Below the pieces are notes generated by a model. It did no database searches, was not told the origin of the DNA, and worked only from the letters and a program-made list of their open reading frames with translations. From Diploptera punctata (lineage: Eukaryota > Arthropoda > Insecta > Blattodea > Blaberidae): a stretch of DNA of 64,000 nt. The DNA lies in NCBI GenBank assembly GCA_030220185.1, contig JASPKZ010007288.1, forward strand, positions 320,001-384,000, in the 5' to 3' direction. Each line of letters begins with the position of its first letter. Within the stretch, counting starts at the first letter, position 1. A program made the position numbers and the translations under genes. Below, one piece after another: positions 33,625-46,225 of this stretch.

Positions 33625-34616
33625 ACTTATACACTGGCACTATCGAACCCGTAGGTTCATGGCCGAGCGGACATAAGCTCTCAATACATCCATATCCTGA
33701 GCTAATGCTTTCCAATCATTCCCTGTATAATCTACTTCCCTCATATCATAGTTAATGTCATTCCCCACCTCATTCTTGGTCTACCAAATGGCCGATTTCC
33801 TTCTGGTTTTCCAACAAGAAGCTTCCATGTACGTCTTTCATTCCCCATACATGCCACACACCCTCCCCATCGCAGTCTACCAGACTTAACTGTTCTTATT
33901 ATATCTGGCTTCTGTAAATACTATATAGTTCATTGTTATGTAGTCTCCCCCTACTCCTGTCTGTTCATCTCTCTTTGGTCCAAACATTGTCTTGAGTACT
34001 TTATTCTCAAATATTCGTAATCTCCTTTACTCCCTTAAAGTATGAGTCCATGTTTCGCATTCAAATAATATAACTGATAGAATAATACTTTTTATAATTT
34101 TTTTCAGTTTAACGTTTACTGAAAGGAGTTGGGACATCAAAAGTCTCTGTAATGCATCATAGCACGTATTTTCCAGAATTGAGCCTATGTTTTATTTCTC
34201 TGTACTTCTCATTCTTATTTATGATTATTGTTCCTAGGTATTTTAATTCATCCACTCCCTCAAAATTTCCCTCATTTATTAGCTGTCCTTTTTATTACAT
34301 AATGCATTTCTACATATGAACATATATTTAGTTTTATAGATTTTTACTTCCAATCCTAATTTCTTAGTGTTACTCAATAGTTTGTGCGGTTTGTCCTTTA
34401 CTATCCCCTGGTTATCGGCCAATAGTACTACATAATCAGCATAAAACAACAGCTTATAAATACCGTGTAGTTGTAGTCCTTCCTCATCCTCTAGAGATTT
34501 GATGGCATGCTCTAGTACAAACTTAAAGAGTTCAGCCCATTCTAGATTTCAAAACTGTCCGAAAACTGTTTGCCCACATGCACCCTACTCTGTATGCAAT
34601 TTAGACACATTCGTAT

Positions 34617-37600
34617 CACTCCATGGTATCTTTACCTCGTCGTGGTGGAGTGGCTTGCGTGCTTAAATGATCGTAAGAGCTATGCCGGCGGCAGAATTGC
34701 TGCCGATAGGGTTACCCATGCCGGACTGGTCGAAGGTGATAAGCCAGACGAAAAAAGTACCTTGGTCGAAAGAGTGACGATCCTTCACCGTAAACATACA
34801 ACCGTCACGAAATGCGGACATAGGTTCAACTGGGGTAAAATTTTCCGGATGTCAAATAATCCCCCATTCGGTTCTCCGGGCGGGGACTACTTTCAGGGAA
34901 CCCATGCCAAAGGCTCAAACACAGGGACATGTTCCTAAGAACATGGAATGTTAGGACTTTATACAATAGCAGGGCACTAGAGATATTAACGTGGGAATTA
35001 GATAAATCGCCCTTGGATATAGTCGCTTTACAGGAAGTTAGGTGACCAGAAGAAGGTAGTCAGGAATCAGGAAGCTTTGCGTTATACTACAGGGGTGCAG
35101 AAAGATCTGAATTTGGAACGGGTTTTTTAGTCAGAAGGAGGATCCTGTCCGCTATCCCTGAGATATTAAGTTTGTCAGTGACAGGATATCATACATAATT
35201 CTAAAGGGTAAACAACATGATTTTATAATTGTAAATAAATGTACATGCCACCACAGAAGATAAAGATGACAAGATCAAGGATGAGTTCTATAAAGAATTA
35301 GAATGCTTATTTGATAGCCTTTCACGATATCATATGAAAATTGTCTTAGGAGATTTCAATGCTAAAGTGGGGTGGGAAGATATATTCAAACCAACAATAG
35401 GCAAATTCAGTCTTCATGAAGACAGTAACAACAGTGGGGTTAGATTAGTCACCTTCGCCACATCAAAGAATCTCATTGTTAAGAGCACAACATTTCAGCA
35501 AAAGGGTATTCATAAATACACCTAGACGTCTCCAGATGGAGAAACTCGGAACCAGATAGATCATGTATTAGTGGATAAACGCTGGCACAGTAGCATGATC
35601 GATGTTAGATCAGTTAGAGGGACAGACTGCAATTTGGATCATCATCTGGTCAGAGTGAAAATCAGACAACGGCTATCGCTTATGAGAGGAACAAACGCTA
35701 AAGATGATTCAGAAAAATTACAATTAAAAAACCTGAAAAATGATTGAATGCAGCAAGAAAACCAACTCAAAATTGCTAATAGGTTTGAAGCACTGGAATC
35801 TTCAGATGTCAATCTGGCAAACGAAGAAGAAACTGATATATATAAATAATGGGAGGCTATAAGACATACTATTAAATTGTCAGCATCAGAAATACATTGG
35901 TTATTTAAAAATGAGGAAAAACAAGAAATGGTTTGATGAGGAATGTGCCGACATTCTAATGAAAAGATAACTAGCAAAAATGAAATGGTTACACGAGCCA
36001 AATGAGGTAAATTTAGAGCAATTGGTTAGTATTAGACGGGAAACCACCAAGTTATTAAAGAGTAAATAGAGAGAATATTAGAGAGAGAAGATTAATGATC
36101 TTGAAACGAACGCAAAAAATAGGAACATTAGAGAATTATATCAGGTAATTAGTATAGAAAAGAAAGGGTTTCAGGATAGAACAAACATAATTCGGATTGA
36201 ACATGGGGATATGATTGCAGATTCCAGGAGTGTATTAAATAGATGGAAAATTTATTTTAATAAACTATTTATTGTACATACAGAACAGGGCATTGAGGAG
36301 GATAATTTACAAACAGCAGAAATGCTAGTCGCAGAACCAAGTGCATTAGAGGTTGAAATGACGATTGAAAAATTGAAGATGTACAGTGCATCAGATTCAG
36401 ATGAGATCCCGGCAGAATTAATACAATTAGGGGGACAAAATTTATGGACAAGATACACTGGTTGCTTAGTATGATTTGGGAAAAAGAAGCTCTTCCAGAT
36501 GAATGGAAATAATCAATTATCGTACCAATTTATAAGAAAGGAGATAAAACTGATTGCAACAACTACAGGGACATTTCATTACTTTCAACTTCGTACAACA
36601 TTCTAACAAATATATTACTCCGCAGACTTACTCCCTATATTGATGACATTCTAGGAAATAATCAATGTGGAGTTAGAAGGAACAGGTCTACAACAGATCA
36701 GATATTTAGTATAAGATAGATTTTAGAAAGGAAATGTGAATATAATTATACTGTACATCAACTATAAAAAAGCATAAGGTTCCGTTAAGAGGGAGACGTT
36801 ATATAGTATCCTGTTGGAGTTTGGAATTCCTAAAGAGTTAGTTAGATTTATACGAATATGTCAAAATGGGCACAAAGAGTAAGGTGCGTGTAGGCAAATA
36901 GTTTCCAGACACTTTTGAAATCCAGAATGGCTTGAAGCAAGGAGATGCACTATCTCCTCTACTATTTAATTTTGTACTAGAGTATGCCATTAAAACGTTA
37001 GAGAATGAGCAAGGCTTACAACTCAATGGTATTAATAAGCTGTTAGCTTAGGCTGATGATGTAATACTATTGGCTGATAGCGAGGAGATATTGAAGATCA
37101 ACACGCACACACTATTGAGTAACATTAAGAAATTGGGACTGGAAATAAATATCAGTAAAACTAAATATATGGTAACACGTAGAAATTCATTATACAATGG
37201 AAATAGACAGCATATGAAAATGAGGGAAATTTTGAGGAAGTTGCTGAATTCAAGTACCTAGGAACAATAATCACAAATAGGAATGAGATGAACAAAGAAA
37301 TTAAACTAAGGCTCAATTCTCGAAATGCGTGCTATTATGCATTGCAGAGACCCTTGATGTCCCAACTCCTTTCAAAACACTTTAAACTGAAAATATATAA
37401 AACTATTAATCTACCAGTTATATTATATGGATGCGAACCATGAAATCTTATTTTAAGGGAGGAAATGAGATTACAAGTATTTGAGAATAAAGTACTTAGG
37501 AAAATGTTTGGACCAAAGGGAGATGGTCAAGCTGGTGAATGGAGAAAACTACATAAGAATGAACCACATGGTCTTTAAAAGAAGCCAGATAAAATAAGAA

Positions 37601-37882
37601 CAGTTAAGTCTCGTAGACTGCGATGGGCAGGATATTTTGCACGTATGGGGAATGAAAGACTTGTATGGAAGCTTCTTGTAGGAAATCCAGAGAGAAAACG
37701 GCCAGTTGGTAGACCAAGAATGAGGTGGGAGAATAACATTAACTGTGATTTAAGGGAAGTAGATTATACAGGGAATGATTGGCAAGCATTAGATCAGAAT
37801 ATGGATATAATGAGAGCTTATGTCCGCGCGGCCAAGAACCTACGGATTCGATAGTGCCAGTGAGTATTTAAGTAAGTAAGTA
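34617..37882 (+). mobile_element. RTE-A, full-length decayed copy nested in older RTE-A
   Basis: AGACACATTCGTAT occurs at 34603-34616 and 37883-37896, a 14-bp duplication of the older element's own sequence. The copy starts CTCCATGGTATC and ends with AAGT repeats. Broken frames cover the leader (34570-34938), endonuclease (LGDFNAKVG at 35346; IDHVLVDKRW near 35558) and RT (EIPAELI near 36404; a mutated YADD near 37045; MRWENNINCDLREVDYTGNDW near 37722). More than ten stops or shifts are visible, so it is dead and middle-aged. Confidence 0.9.
35040..37854 (+). pseudogene. Nested RTE-A endonuclease-RT relic
   Basis: The order of domains is that of the intact copies, but the reading frame is interrupted about every 100-250 bases. 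Open pieces include 35334-35525 (LGDFNAKVGWEDIF...), 36211-36474 (RT finger start) and 37645-37854 (basic C-terminus). The motif C region reads LLA, stop, ADDVILL, so the catalytic YADD has lost its Tyr codon to TAG. It cannot make an active enzyme. Confidence 0.85.
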
Positions 37883-38805
37883 AGACACATTCGTATTAGT
37901 CTACTTTTTAGGAATTCGGAACTCCACACTATATATCTTCTCCATCTTAATTGAATCGTATGCTTTTTTTTGAAATCCACGTACAGTTGATGTACAGTAT
38001 TATTATATTCCCATTTTTTAAAAATATGTCTTATACTAAAATCTGATCTGTTGTAGATCTGTGTCTTGTAAACCCACATTGATGGTCACCTAGAATGTCA
38101 TCAATATAGGGAGTAAGTCTTCTTACTAATATATTTGTTTGAATTTTGTATGCAGTTGATAGTAATGAGATGCCCTTCTAGTTTCTTATAAATTGGTACG
38201 ATAATCGGTTCTTTCCATTCATTTGGAAGATTATTTTTCCCAAATCATACTAAGCAACCGCCTTATCTTTCCATAAATTTTTGTCCCCCTGATTTTATCA
38301 GTTCTGCTGGGATCTCATCCGAACCTGAGACGTTATAGGCCTATATCTTCAATTTTTTCTATCGCCATTTTAACTTGCAGTGCACTAGGTTCTCCGAATA
38401 GCGTTTCTGCTGTCTGTAAATTTTCCTCCTTAATGACCTATTCTGCATGTAGATTAGAGTAACTTTTCCGCCTATTTAATATACTCCTGGAATGTGCAAT
38501 CAAATACCCATTTTCATTCCTAATTATGTTTGGTGTAGCGTTAAACCCTTTCTCCTCTATCCGTATTCCCTGATATAATTGATATGTTCGTATTTTTTAC
38601 ATTTATTTCAAGATTATTAATCTTCTCTCTCAAATATTCCCTCTTTTTATTCTTTAGTAACCTGGTGGTTTTCCGTCTAATATTACGCAAATGCTATAAA
38701 TTTACCCCATTTGACTCGTGTAACAATTTCATTTTTGCTAGCCTTCTTTTCTTTATAATGTCGGCACATTCTTCATCAAACCACATCTAATTTTGCCTCT
38801 TTTTA

Positions 38806-39690
38806 AATAACGCACGAACAATATTACCAATAATAAAAAGAAAAAAACAAATGATCAATTATTGAATGAGTACGCTATCATACACTCAATGGTGAAAATG
38901 AAATTAAATATTTATCATAGCTCTCTAAAGTACATGATCATGAAACAATTTTTTCTAATTGTCCTGTATAATACAATAAATGCTGATATTATGGATATGC
39001 TTTTTATTAACACTACGTAACAAAAAATATTGATTTTCCTTTCATAGTGTTTGTAGCAAAACATCAACCCACTGAACGCTAATATAACATTAATTTCTTC
39101 CTAACGTCGTAACAATTACTTATAGTTTAATTATTACTTATAGTTAATTAATTTTGAATTTTGAATATTCGCTTTTTGTGGCAATCATAGTAGTTCAAAG
39201 CGATTACCTGTAGTTAGGAGTTCAGTTGAAATATCTCTAGTATACATTTAGAAAAGTCAAGACTTTGACATATTTAACTTCCAATCGATAAATTTCACAA
39301 AATATATTCCTGTTATTTGTGACTTCGGTTGTATTTTTGGATTATAAATACTAGTGTTGTGTTTTAGTGAAACATGGAAATATTCAGAGGTTGTAAATTG
39401 CTAGAAGTCTCGTTTTGCTATATTTGTAGATATTGTACAAGAACTTGTAATATAATACCGTGTTCGTGTCAAAGTCCCGAGACGCTTACAAAGCTTAAAC
39501 ATATATATATATATAGGTTCGAGACCAAATGTTGCATAGGTTCCTCATGTGTCTTGTAGTAGCTCTCGGATCACCTCGGAGGGTTGGGTAGGTGGAACAA
39601 GAATGTGTATGTCATTTGTAGTTGCTCGAATATTGTAAGAGCCTATAAACTATAACGACAACTGTTATTTTGTATAGTGAACCTTACATT
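38806..39690. other. No gene seen
   Basis: AT-rich. A 61-codon frame at 39374-39559 with several Cys residues has no recognisable motif and is not called. Confidence 0.5.
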
Positions 39691-40179
39691 TTATCCCTTT
39701 ATTATGCTCTCAAGCAAAATCATATATAAGGGCTCATATGGAGAATACTATGTGCATATATACTGTTCCTTGTCAATGATACTTCCAAGGAGCTTGTATT
39801 TGAAATAATTTCACAGTCTTTTGTTCACCTAGTTTCATTGTTTTCCAACTGATGGCATCAAATGCAGGAGTGCATTAGCATTATCAGGAAGCCATTTTTA
39901 GTGCTGTTTGAAATAAATTGTTTTCATATCAAACTTAAGAAATGTAAGTAACATTTGTATTTTTATATTGAAGCATACTTTATTGTATGCATATCTAACA
40001 TTTATAATATTACATTGTACTTTTATTCATTGTACATATGACTTTTTCACATGTTGCTTCCAAGGATCTTTGCCAACATGGTCACCTCAGGGTTTCATAG
40101 GTTATGTTGTGTATGTTTCAGTGAAAATTATAAATAGATTCAGTTTATTGTTATGGGAAGCAAAGGAAACATTGTTCTT

Positions 40180-41440
40180 CCTCAAATAAATCAAGAACAA
40201 TCTGATGATGATTTTAATGATTCTGAGCCAGAAGTATTAGCTGAGATTAGTGATAATCCGGATTATATGCCAGATGTCCCATCTACTTCTAAGTTTGAAA
40301 CGTTTTAAAAAATTGCGTAGATATACTCATTTTTCAAACAATCATAATTCGGGCGACTCAGAGGATAGGTTGTTCAAAATAAGACTAGTATTAGATATAA
40401 TTGTTGGAAACTGGAACAGGGACATTCAGTTGACGAGATTATGGTTCCTTATAAAGGAACCAGATCTGGGAATCTTCGTCAATATATACAAAACAAGTCT
40501 CATAAATGTGATAATAAAATTTTCATGCGTACTGGGGTATCGGGACAAATTTGTGATTTTCTTCCTTGCACGGGAAAGAGAATGGCCGAACAATTTGACA
40601 GCAGAAGAAGAAATCTTTGGAATTGGAGGCCAAGTGGTTATCATGTTATGTAAATCATTGCCACCAGGTTTCTATGCACGGGTCTATTTTGACAACTTCT
40701 TTTGTACTTTAGAATTAATTCATTTTTTAAAGAAAAGGAACATTGACACCCTTGGAACCCTCAGAAAAAATAGATTGAAAGCCTGTCCACTAGATGAGGA
40801 AAAGGTGCTACAGAAACAAGGTCATGGAATGTATGACTATAGGAAATATGAAAATTCAAATGTGATTGTGGTCAGATGGGTAGACAATAAAGTTGTTTGT
40901 ATGGCAAGTTCGTTTTGTGGAATACAATCCTTGTCTACTGTGAAACGCTGGAACTCTAATGAGGAAAGGAAAACGCATGTACACTGCCCCAATATGTGAC
41001 CCAGTATAATAAACATATGGGAGGAGTGGACTTGGCTGGAATGCTAATTGAATTGTACCAAACACCGTTGAAAGAAAAAAAAAAGTTTCTAAGGCTCAAT
41101 TGACTTGAGTGTTTTCAATGCATGGTTACTGTATCGCAGGGAAACTGGTGATATGATAACATCCCTAAAATCTTTTAGAGCAGATATTGCTAATACATTG
41201 ATGACATCAAATAAATGAAAAGCAGGCAGACCATCAACAGGTGTAGTACCACAACCAAAGAAAAAAGCCACTGTCCCAATTACTGTACAAGACACAAGAT
41301 ATGATTGTTTCGATCATTGGCCAGAATATGGAGCAAAAAGTCACTGCCGTTATTGCCCAAAAGGCTTTTCCAGTTAGATGCTCCAAATGTGAATTAGTTC
41401 TCTGTTTTGTTCTTGGCAGAAACTGTTTTAGTGCATTTCA
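40180..41440 (+). pseudogene. piggyBac transposase relic (PGBD-like)
   Basis: An acidic N-terminus (EQSDDDFNDSEPE..., then DNPDYMPDVPSTS) leads to the DDE domain. SVDEIMVPYKGTRSGNLRQYIQNKSHK (40428) holds the first catalytic Asp. Then, after a shift, come EEEIFGIGGQVVIML, ARVYFDNFFCTLELI (second Asp, 40690), LGTLRKNRLKACPL, VIVVRWVDNKVVCMASSF, NKHMGGVDLAGMLIELY (third Asp, 41020) and a C-terminal Cys-rich part (DHWPEYG...CRYC, KCELVLCF). The domain order is complete but at least six shifts or stops break it. The longest open part is 40250-40999. The nested RTE-C begins right after the Cys-rich end. Confidence 0.88.
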
Positions 41441-41444
41441 CACT

Positions 41445-42153
41445 TCTTCTTCATCTTCTTCGGCTTTCCCCCACTTATAGGTTTGCTGTCTTCAGTTTCC
41501 ATTTATCTCTATTATTCCAATCTCCTTCTTCGAAATTCCTATCGTCCATTATTGTTCTGATGTAGGTTTTCCATTTCCATCTTAGTCTACCACGTTTATT
41601 TCTTCCAGGGGGTGACAATTGGTATATATATTTTTTGGCCATCTTTCATTTTCCATTCTTTGTACATGGCCATACCATTTAAGCGTTTGATTTTCAATCC
41701 TCTTAACAACAGATGTGGTGACCTTCATTTCTCTCCAAAGGAATTCATTTCTTATTTTATCCTTTCTTGTTTTTTGGAGGCTTCTTCTAAAATAATCGAA
41801 TTCAACTGTTCTAATTTTATCTTTTGTAATTCCGTCAAAGACCAAGTTTCGCTTCCCTATGACAAAATATTCTGTATTATGCTCTTATAAATTTTCATTT
41901 TAGTTTCTTTGTAATATTTTTGTTCCAAATTACTCCATGTAATGTCTTAGTTGCATTGTTTACCATTGCAATTTTAGCCTGTACATCTCTCTCACAGGTA
42001 CCGAACTTGTAATTATTGACCCAAGATATTTAAAAAATTCACATTTTTTTTATTTTCCCTGTTTCCAAGTTTCAACATACCGTCATCCACATCCTTTCCC
42101 AAACACATATATTCTGTTTTCTGTAAATTTATATTCAGTCCCCATATTTTATA
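41445..42153 (-). mobile_element. RTE-C 3' fragment with 13-bp target duplication
   Basis: TGCATTTCACACT occurs at 41432-41444 and 42154-42166. Between the copies the minus strand codes, in broken frames, for the RT C-terminal third: INLQKTEYMCLGKDVD (near 42130), ILS.GSETWSL, then WYGHVQRMENERWPK (41640-41665), and ends in a GAAGAAGAT-type tail. It is a classic 5'-truncated, target-primed insertion. The host is the piggyBac relic. Confidence 0.88.
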
Positions 42154-42700
42154 TGCATTTCACACTAAGAATTGAATTGTTGTGAATTTATTTTTCTGTA
42201 TGAATTTCTAATTGTAAAAAACTCCTGTACATATTTTGAGAAAATTGTTCCTTTGAAATTGTTATTATTACTATTATTATTTTATATATTTTACATGCAA
42301 TAAATTGTCAAAAACTCATCGACAAGTTACATAATTATGCTGAGCATCAAATTATATACATTTCAATGATTTTATATATGTGAAAATATTACTATGAGCA
42401 ATTTATATGAAATCAGAACTGAAACAAGATTTTCTGTATTCTAATTGAATAGTACTGGATAAAATATATAGTTTTTCTAATGTCCTGTGAAATAAAATCT
42501 AACTTTTACCTTAGTATATGTAAAATATATATTGTCTCCAGCGTGCAATGTTGCCTACAAGAAACATGACGTAATTTGCATATTAATAGTTAATGAATGA
42601 TAAAAGTACAACAAAGGTTAATTTTTCACCTGTTTTAAACAGAAAACCCACAAAACAATTTTCAGAAATATTTTTTTCCTGTTGCCAAATAAAGGGCTAA

Positions 42701-44799
42701 ATTAGTACAAAGAAGAGAACACATTTTCAACATCCTAACATACCGTCATCAATTGTCCCAGTGCCGTCTAGTGAGGAGCTGTCAATTCCATTGTCACGAA
42801 AATATAGATTCATCTTTAGTTGAAGTTCAAATTCCTAATGTTGATAATGATTTCAGCATTAGTACTGATTAGAGAATATAACTTGTTTGATAAATCATGA
42901 GGAATAAAATATAAAATTAATTTTAGGCACTAGGAATGTAAGAATTTTGAGTGCTTCTATGAAGTGCACGAAAATCTATGCTACTGTATCAATATTTCTC
43001 AGGAACCAGACTAGTTGTGTGCTTTATGGATAACTCAAGTACCGAGCTCTCTACTGCACAATGGGAACAAGTATCCTTCAATTCTGCAACTTAATATGTT
43101 CAGATCAAAGAGAATTATTAATATATTAAGCTACTCTTTGAAATACAGATCTGCGGATAATCGAAGTGGAATATTTGTGTTCATTTTAAGATATTGGAAC
43201 ATGTTCTTGGGCTTCAGTGTGGCATGAAAAGCATGGAAAGCAATAAAACAATTTGTTCTAAGTACTAGGGATGTAAGAAATAAACATGTTGTGCCCAAAG
43301 GAAACGTCCTCTCCACTTCATATCAATATTGGACTTTATCGTAGTTTGGTTAGTAACTCGAAGGATCTAACTCTCACAATACGAATATGTTAAAACCCTA
43401 TATAAAACAAACGTAAGATATGGAATTTTTACAGGGTATCAGATTCAAGTCTTGATACAAACTAAATAACGTTATTTCAGAACGTACTTTTTTGGGAAGA
43501 TTTTATAATTGTTATGGAAGAGTTTTTGGGCAAGAAAGATGTGACAAATATTACAAAGCACTGATTGAGAACTTGATACTGAGTTGCCTATTTCTTTGGA
43601 GAAGTAGGATGTGAATAAAAATGCATAATTTGTTTTCTCATGTTGATTACATTAGGTACAATTTAGAAGATATAAGCTGGGGATATGCTGTAGGCTTGTA
43701 CCAGGGAGGTCTTACGATGGGAAGCTATGTAATAGGCATATTAAGTGCACATGTAACATAAACACATAAACGTAAACATGTATATTTTTTAATGACGACA
43801 TTATTGTACTGAAAGTACACTATTTTTCAGTACATCATTTTATAATTATTGTTTGATATTTATGAAATAAATTTCGTATTAGATATTTTGAAATATTTTT
43901 GTTTTATAAGCATTTAATAATGATTACTAAGTGTTTTCCCAATATCAATTTTATTTTTCATTCTACAATATAGATATGAAATAAAAAATACTTATGTATT
44001 TATAATCAGAATAACAAATTAAGCAAATATCATTTAAATGAGATAAAAACACAGTCAAATGTTGTAATCTAGTTTAATAATAGCTTTATTTTACCTGTCA
44101 TAATTAAGACGTTGTCTAACACCCATATAAGATACATTAAACTTATATTAATTTTTCAAATGACTAAGTCACAATAAAATGATTGATCCCATAGTACGCC
44201 AACAATATAGTTATTATACAAAATGTGCTACAGATATAGATATGGTTTAACAAATAAGTTATAATAGTGAATACTAGAATAATAAAAAAAATATTTCTAC
44301 TTTTTAATTTTCTCATGGTTTGTTGAGACAACAAGCTTGACTTTGTGTCTAACTACGTAAATATAATTGACATTCTACGGTTTGTTCCAATTCTAGCCAT
44401 TTTAAAATACCATTATATACTGAAACGAGACACAGTAAGAAATAAAAGTTTTACCTGGATACAACAATTATGTCATAGGTAATCAAATACTAGGACTTAT
44501 AGGATGTAAACAGGTCTGCTACGCTATTTAGTGAGAACAACTAACATCTCATATTATCACAAATAGTCTCATTTAATAGTCTCTACTTACTATTTCAAAT
44601 CAGGCCAATAACATAATTATAAAGTAGTGGGTCAATAAACTTTTATACAATTTTTTATTTCCCAGGAAACTGCGCATGTAGGATGCAGTGTTTATAAAAT
44701 ACATTGTGAAAGTTAATTTTGATAAATGTGTAATTCAAACGCTATCATACTTAAGCTGACGATAGATGGCTCATATAATGCACTCGACATCAAGGTGTT
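42701..44799. other. No gene seen
   Basis: Two kilobases of AT-rich sequence. Short frames such as 43015-43227 show no motif or conserved order. Confidence 0.5.
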
Positions 44800-46225
44800 T
44801 TATGAGACATTGCATTAGAGTGGGCTCTGTGCGTATTTCGACTAACATCGATTCGTTAGTCCAACTCCGAATAACATGACAGGTTTGATTGTAGCTGCGG
44901 CTTCTTCAATACTCATTTGAATTAATTTATATCGCGTTCTACAGAAGGAATCCAAACATTATCGTTTATGTAAACCCACAGAAAAAATCGCATAGGGTTA
45001 AATCTTGGGATCAGAAAAGTTATTTCATAAGAGCAATGTTCAGAGGTCGTATTCGTCTTACCCTATATTCTGGAAGCACTTTAATTTTATTATTTAACTC
45101 TTGTCCCAAATGGGACTCAGTGATAAATCATGTTTCAATTAATTCTGTTTTACAACCAGTCACAGTCGTTTTTCACCTCACTCGTTATCGAAATCTCTTT
45201 ACCAGCTCATGTTTACGTGATAAAGAAAGCTCCTCGTTTTTAATATTCTGTACAGGCCAGAGCATTATTTTGCAGTGACTCTCCAATTTGAATTTACCAA
45301 ATAATGAACAAATCCTTCGAACTACTCATTTGCTAATTATGTGTTCAATAAGTGTGGTTTTAAATAATTGTTTTACTGAGTTATTTACTAAAAAACCTAT
45401 ACGTTGGTTATAATATACAGTTTGATGTGTTTAATGTTTCATTGCGATCCTATTTGACAATATAAAATATGGTCAAGTTGCAGTGAATAAACAAATTAAT
45501 CATAACTACATATTTCTGATTTGTATCAAACATCGCCGTTGGCATTATATACATACAAATATATATTAAAATACCGGTAACTTTATTTAAATAATGATTT
45601 TTAATAAAGAGCTTAATTTTGTTCGTTAAATAGTCTTAACAAATGATACTCTTGATTTCCTAATCCTGTAGATAATTTCACTCCTGACATTACGTGTGTT
45701 AATTGCGAATCTGAGAGAGATAGTGATGCAACGCACCATATTGCTGCAACAGATAATCTAATTCCTCATTCAGTTGTGACATTAACCAAAGTTCGAACAA
45801 TCAACGTAACATATTCCATGGATTGTATTTGTCTTCAAAATATGGACCGTTCGGGTTCAGATGTGATATGGTAAAGAAAATATTAAGCTTCAGTGAATTG
45901 TGTTTACATGCAATAATTCTGTGACGATTTGTATTCGCCCGAATTCGCCATTTAATACGATTAATGTTTTCTCTGACGTGAAATGTAGCCTCGTTGCTCA
46001 GAATTATGCCCTACGTAAAAATCAACATTCCCTCTTCGCTATTAAAATGACATGCAAAACAAAATCTCTCGCCTCTAACCAGATCACTAAGTTTCTGACG
46101 CAGTTACAATTTCGTGTCAAACCGTTTTTGCCAACGTCCTTCATACTGTCTGGTACGGTATTTCCAGCTCACGAGAATCCTTATGCAAATACTTTAGAGG
46201 GTTACGTTAGAAGATTTTCCTAACT
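44800..46225 (-). pseudogene. mariner-type transposase relic, interrupted
   Basis: The minus strand from 46225 reads VRKIF..RNPLKYLHKDSRELEIPYQTVWKTLAK (HTH region), then ILSNEATFHVRENINRIKWRI (about 46000; first catalytic Asp replaced by Asn) and AYNSLKLNIF-like sequence, then NEELDYLLQQYGALHHY (about 45750; normally QQDGAPPH, so the second Asp is lost as well). After the foldback insertion it resumes with SQDLTLCDFFLWVYINDNVW (about 45000; normally SPDLTPCDFFLWG). This is the DUF4817-linked IS630/Tc1/mariner group seen in insects. Both the catalytic residues and the frame are gone. Confidence 0.8.
45090..45690 (-). repeat. Foldback repeat element, copy B
   Basis: On the minus strand this matches copy A (17235-17665): GGAGTGAAATTATCT, TTAAGACTATTTAACGAAC, AAATTAAGCTCTTTA, CGGCGATGTTTGA, then GACTGGTTGTAAAACAGAA and CCCATTTGGG near the end. 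It lies between two halves of the mariner relic, so it was inserted there. The 5' palindrome is only half preserved. Confidence 0.7.

Larger units (their letters stand above)
33625..38805 (-). mobile_element. Old 5'-truncated RTE-A, interrupted by another RTE-A
   Basis: The minus strand of 33625-34616 matches the RTE-A 3' half from the tail inwards. The match resumes at 37883 and ends near 38805 at a position equivalent to 30145 of copy 1. So this was a ~1.9-kb 5'-truncated insertion. It is split by the plus-strand copy 34617-37882. Substitutions, indels and stops are frequent, and no frame over 80 codons survives. It is clearly older than the 28153 and 50355 copies. Confidence 0.88.
39695..42696 (+). 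mobile_element. piggyBac-type transposon, third copy
   Basis: The left end reads CCCTTTATT and the right end, on the other strand, also CCCTTTATT. The flanks are TTAT (39691-39694) and CTAA (42697-42700), each one change from the TTAA that piggyBac duplicates. The ~3-kb block contains a piggyBac transposase relic in the plus direction and a nested RTE-C fragment at 41445-42153. Without the nested insert the element is ~2.3 kb, normal for the family. Confidence 0.7.

Noticed and set aside
39374..39559. 61-codon Cys-rich frame as a small secreted protein gene
   Set aside because: No recognisable signal peptide or conserved spacing, and it lies in non-coding sequence just outside a transposon.
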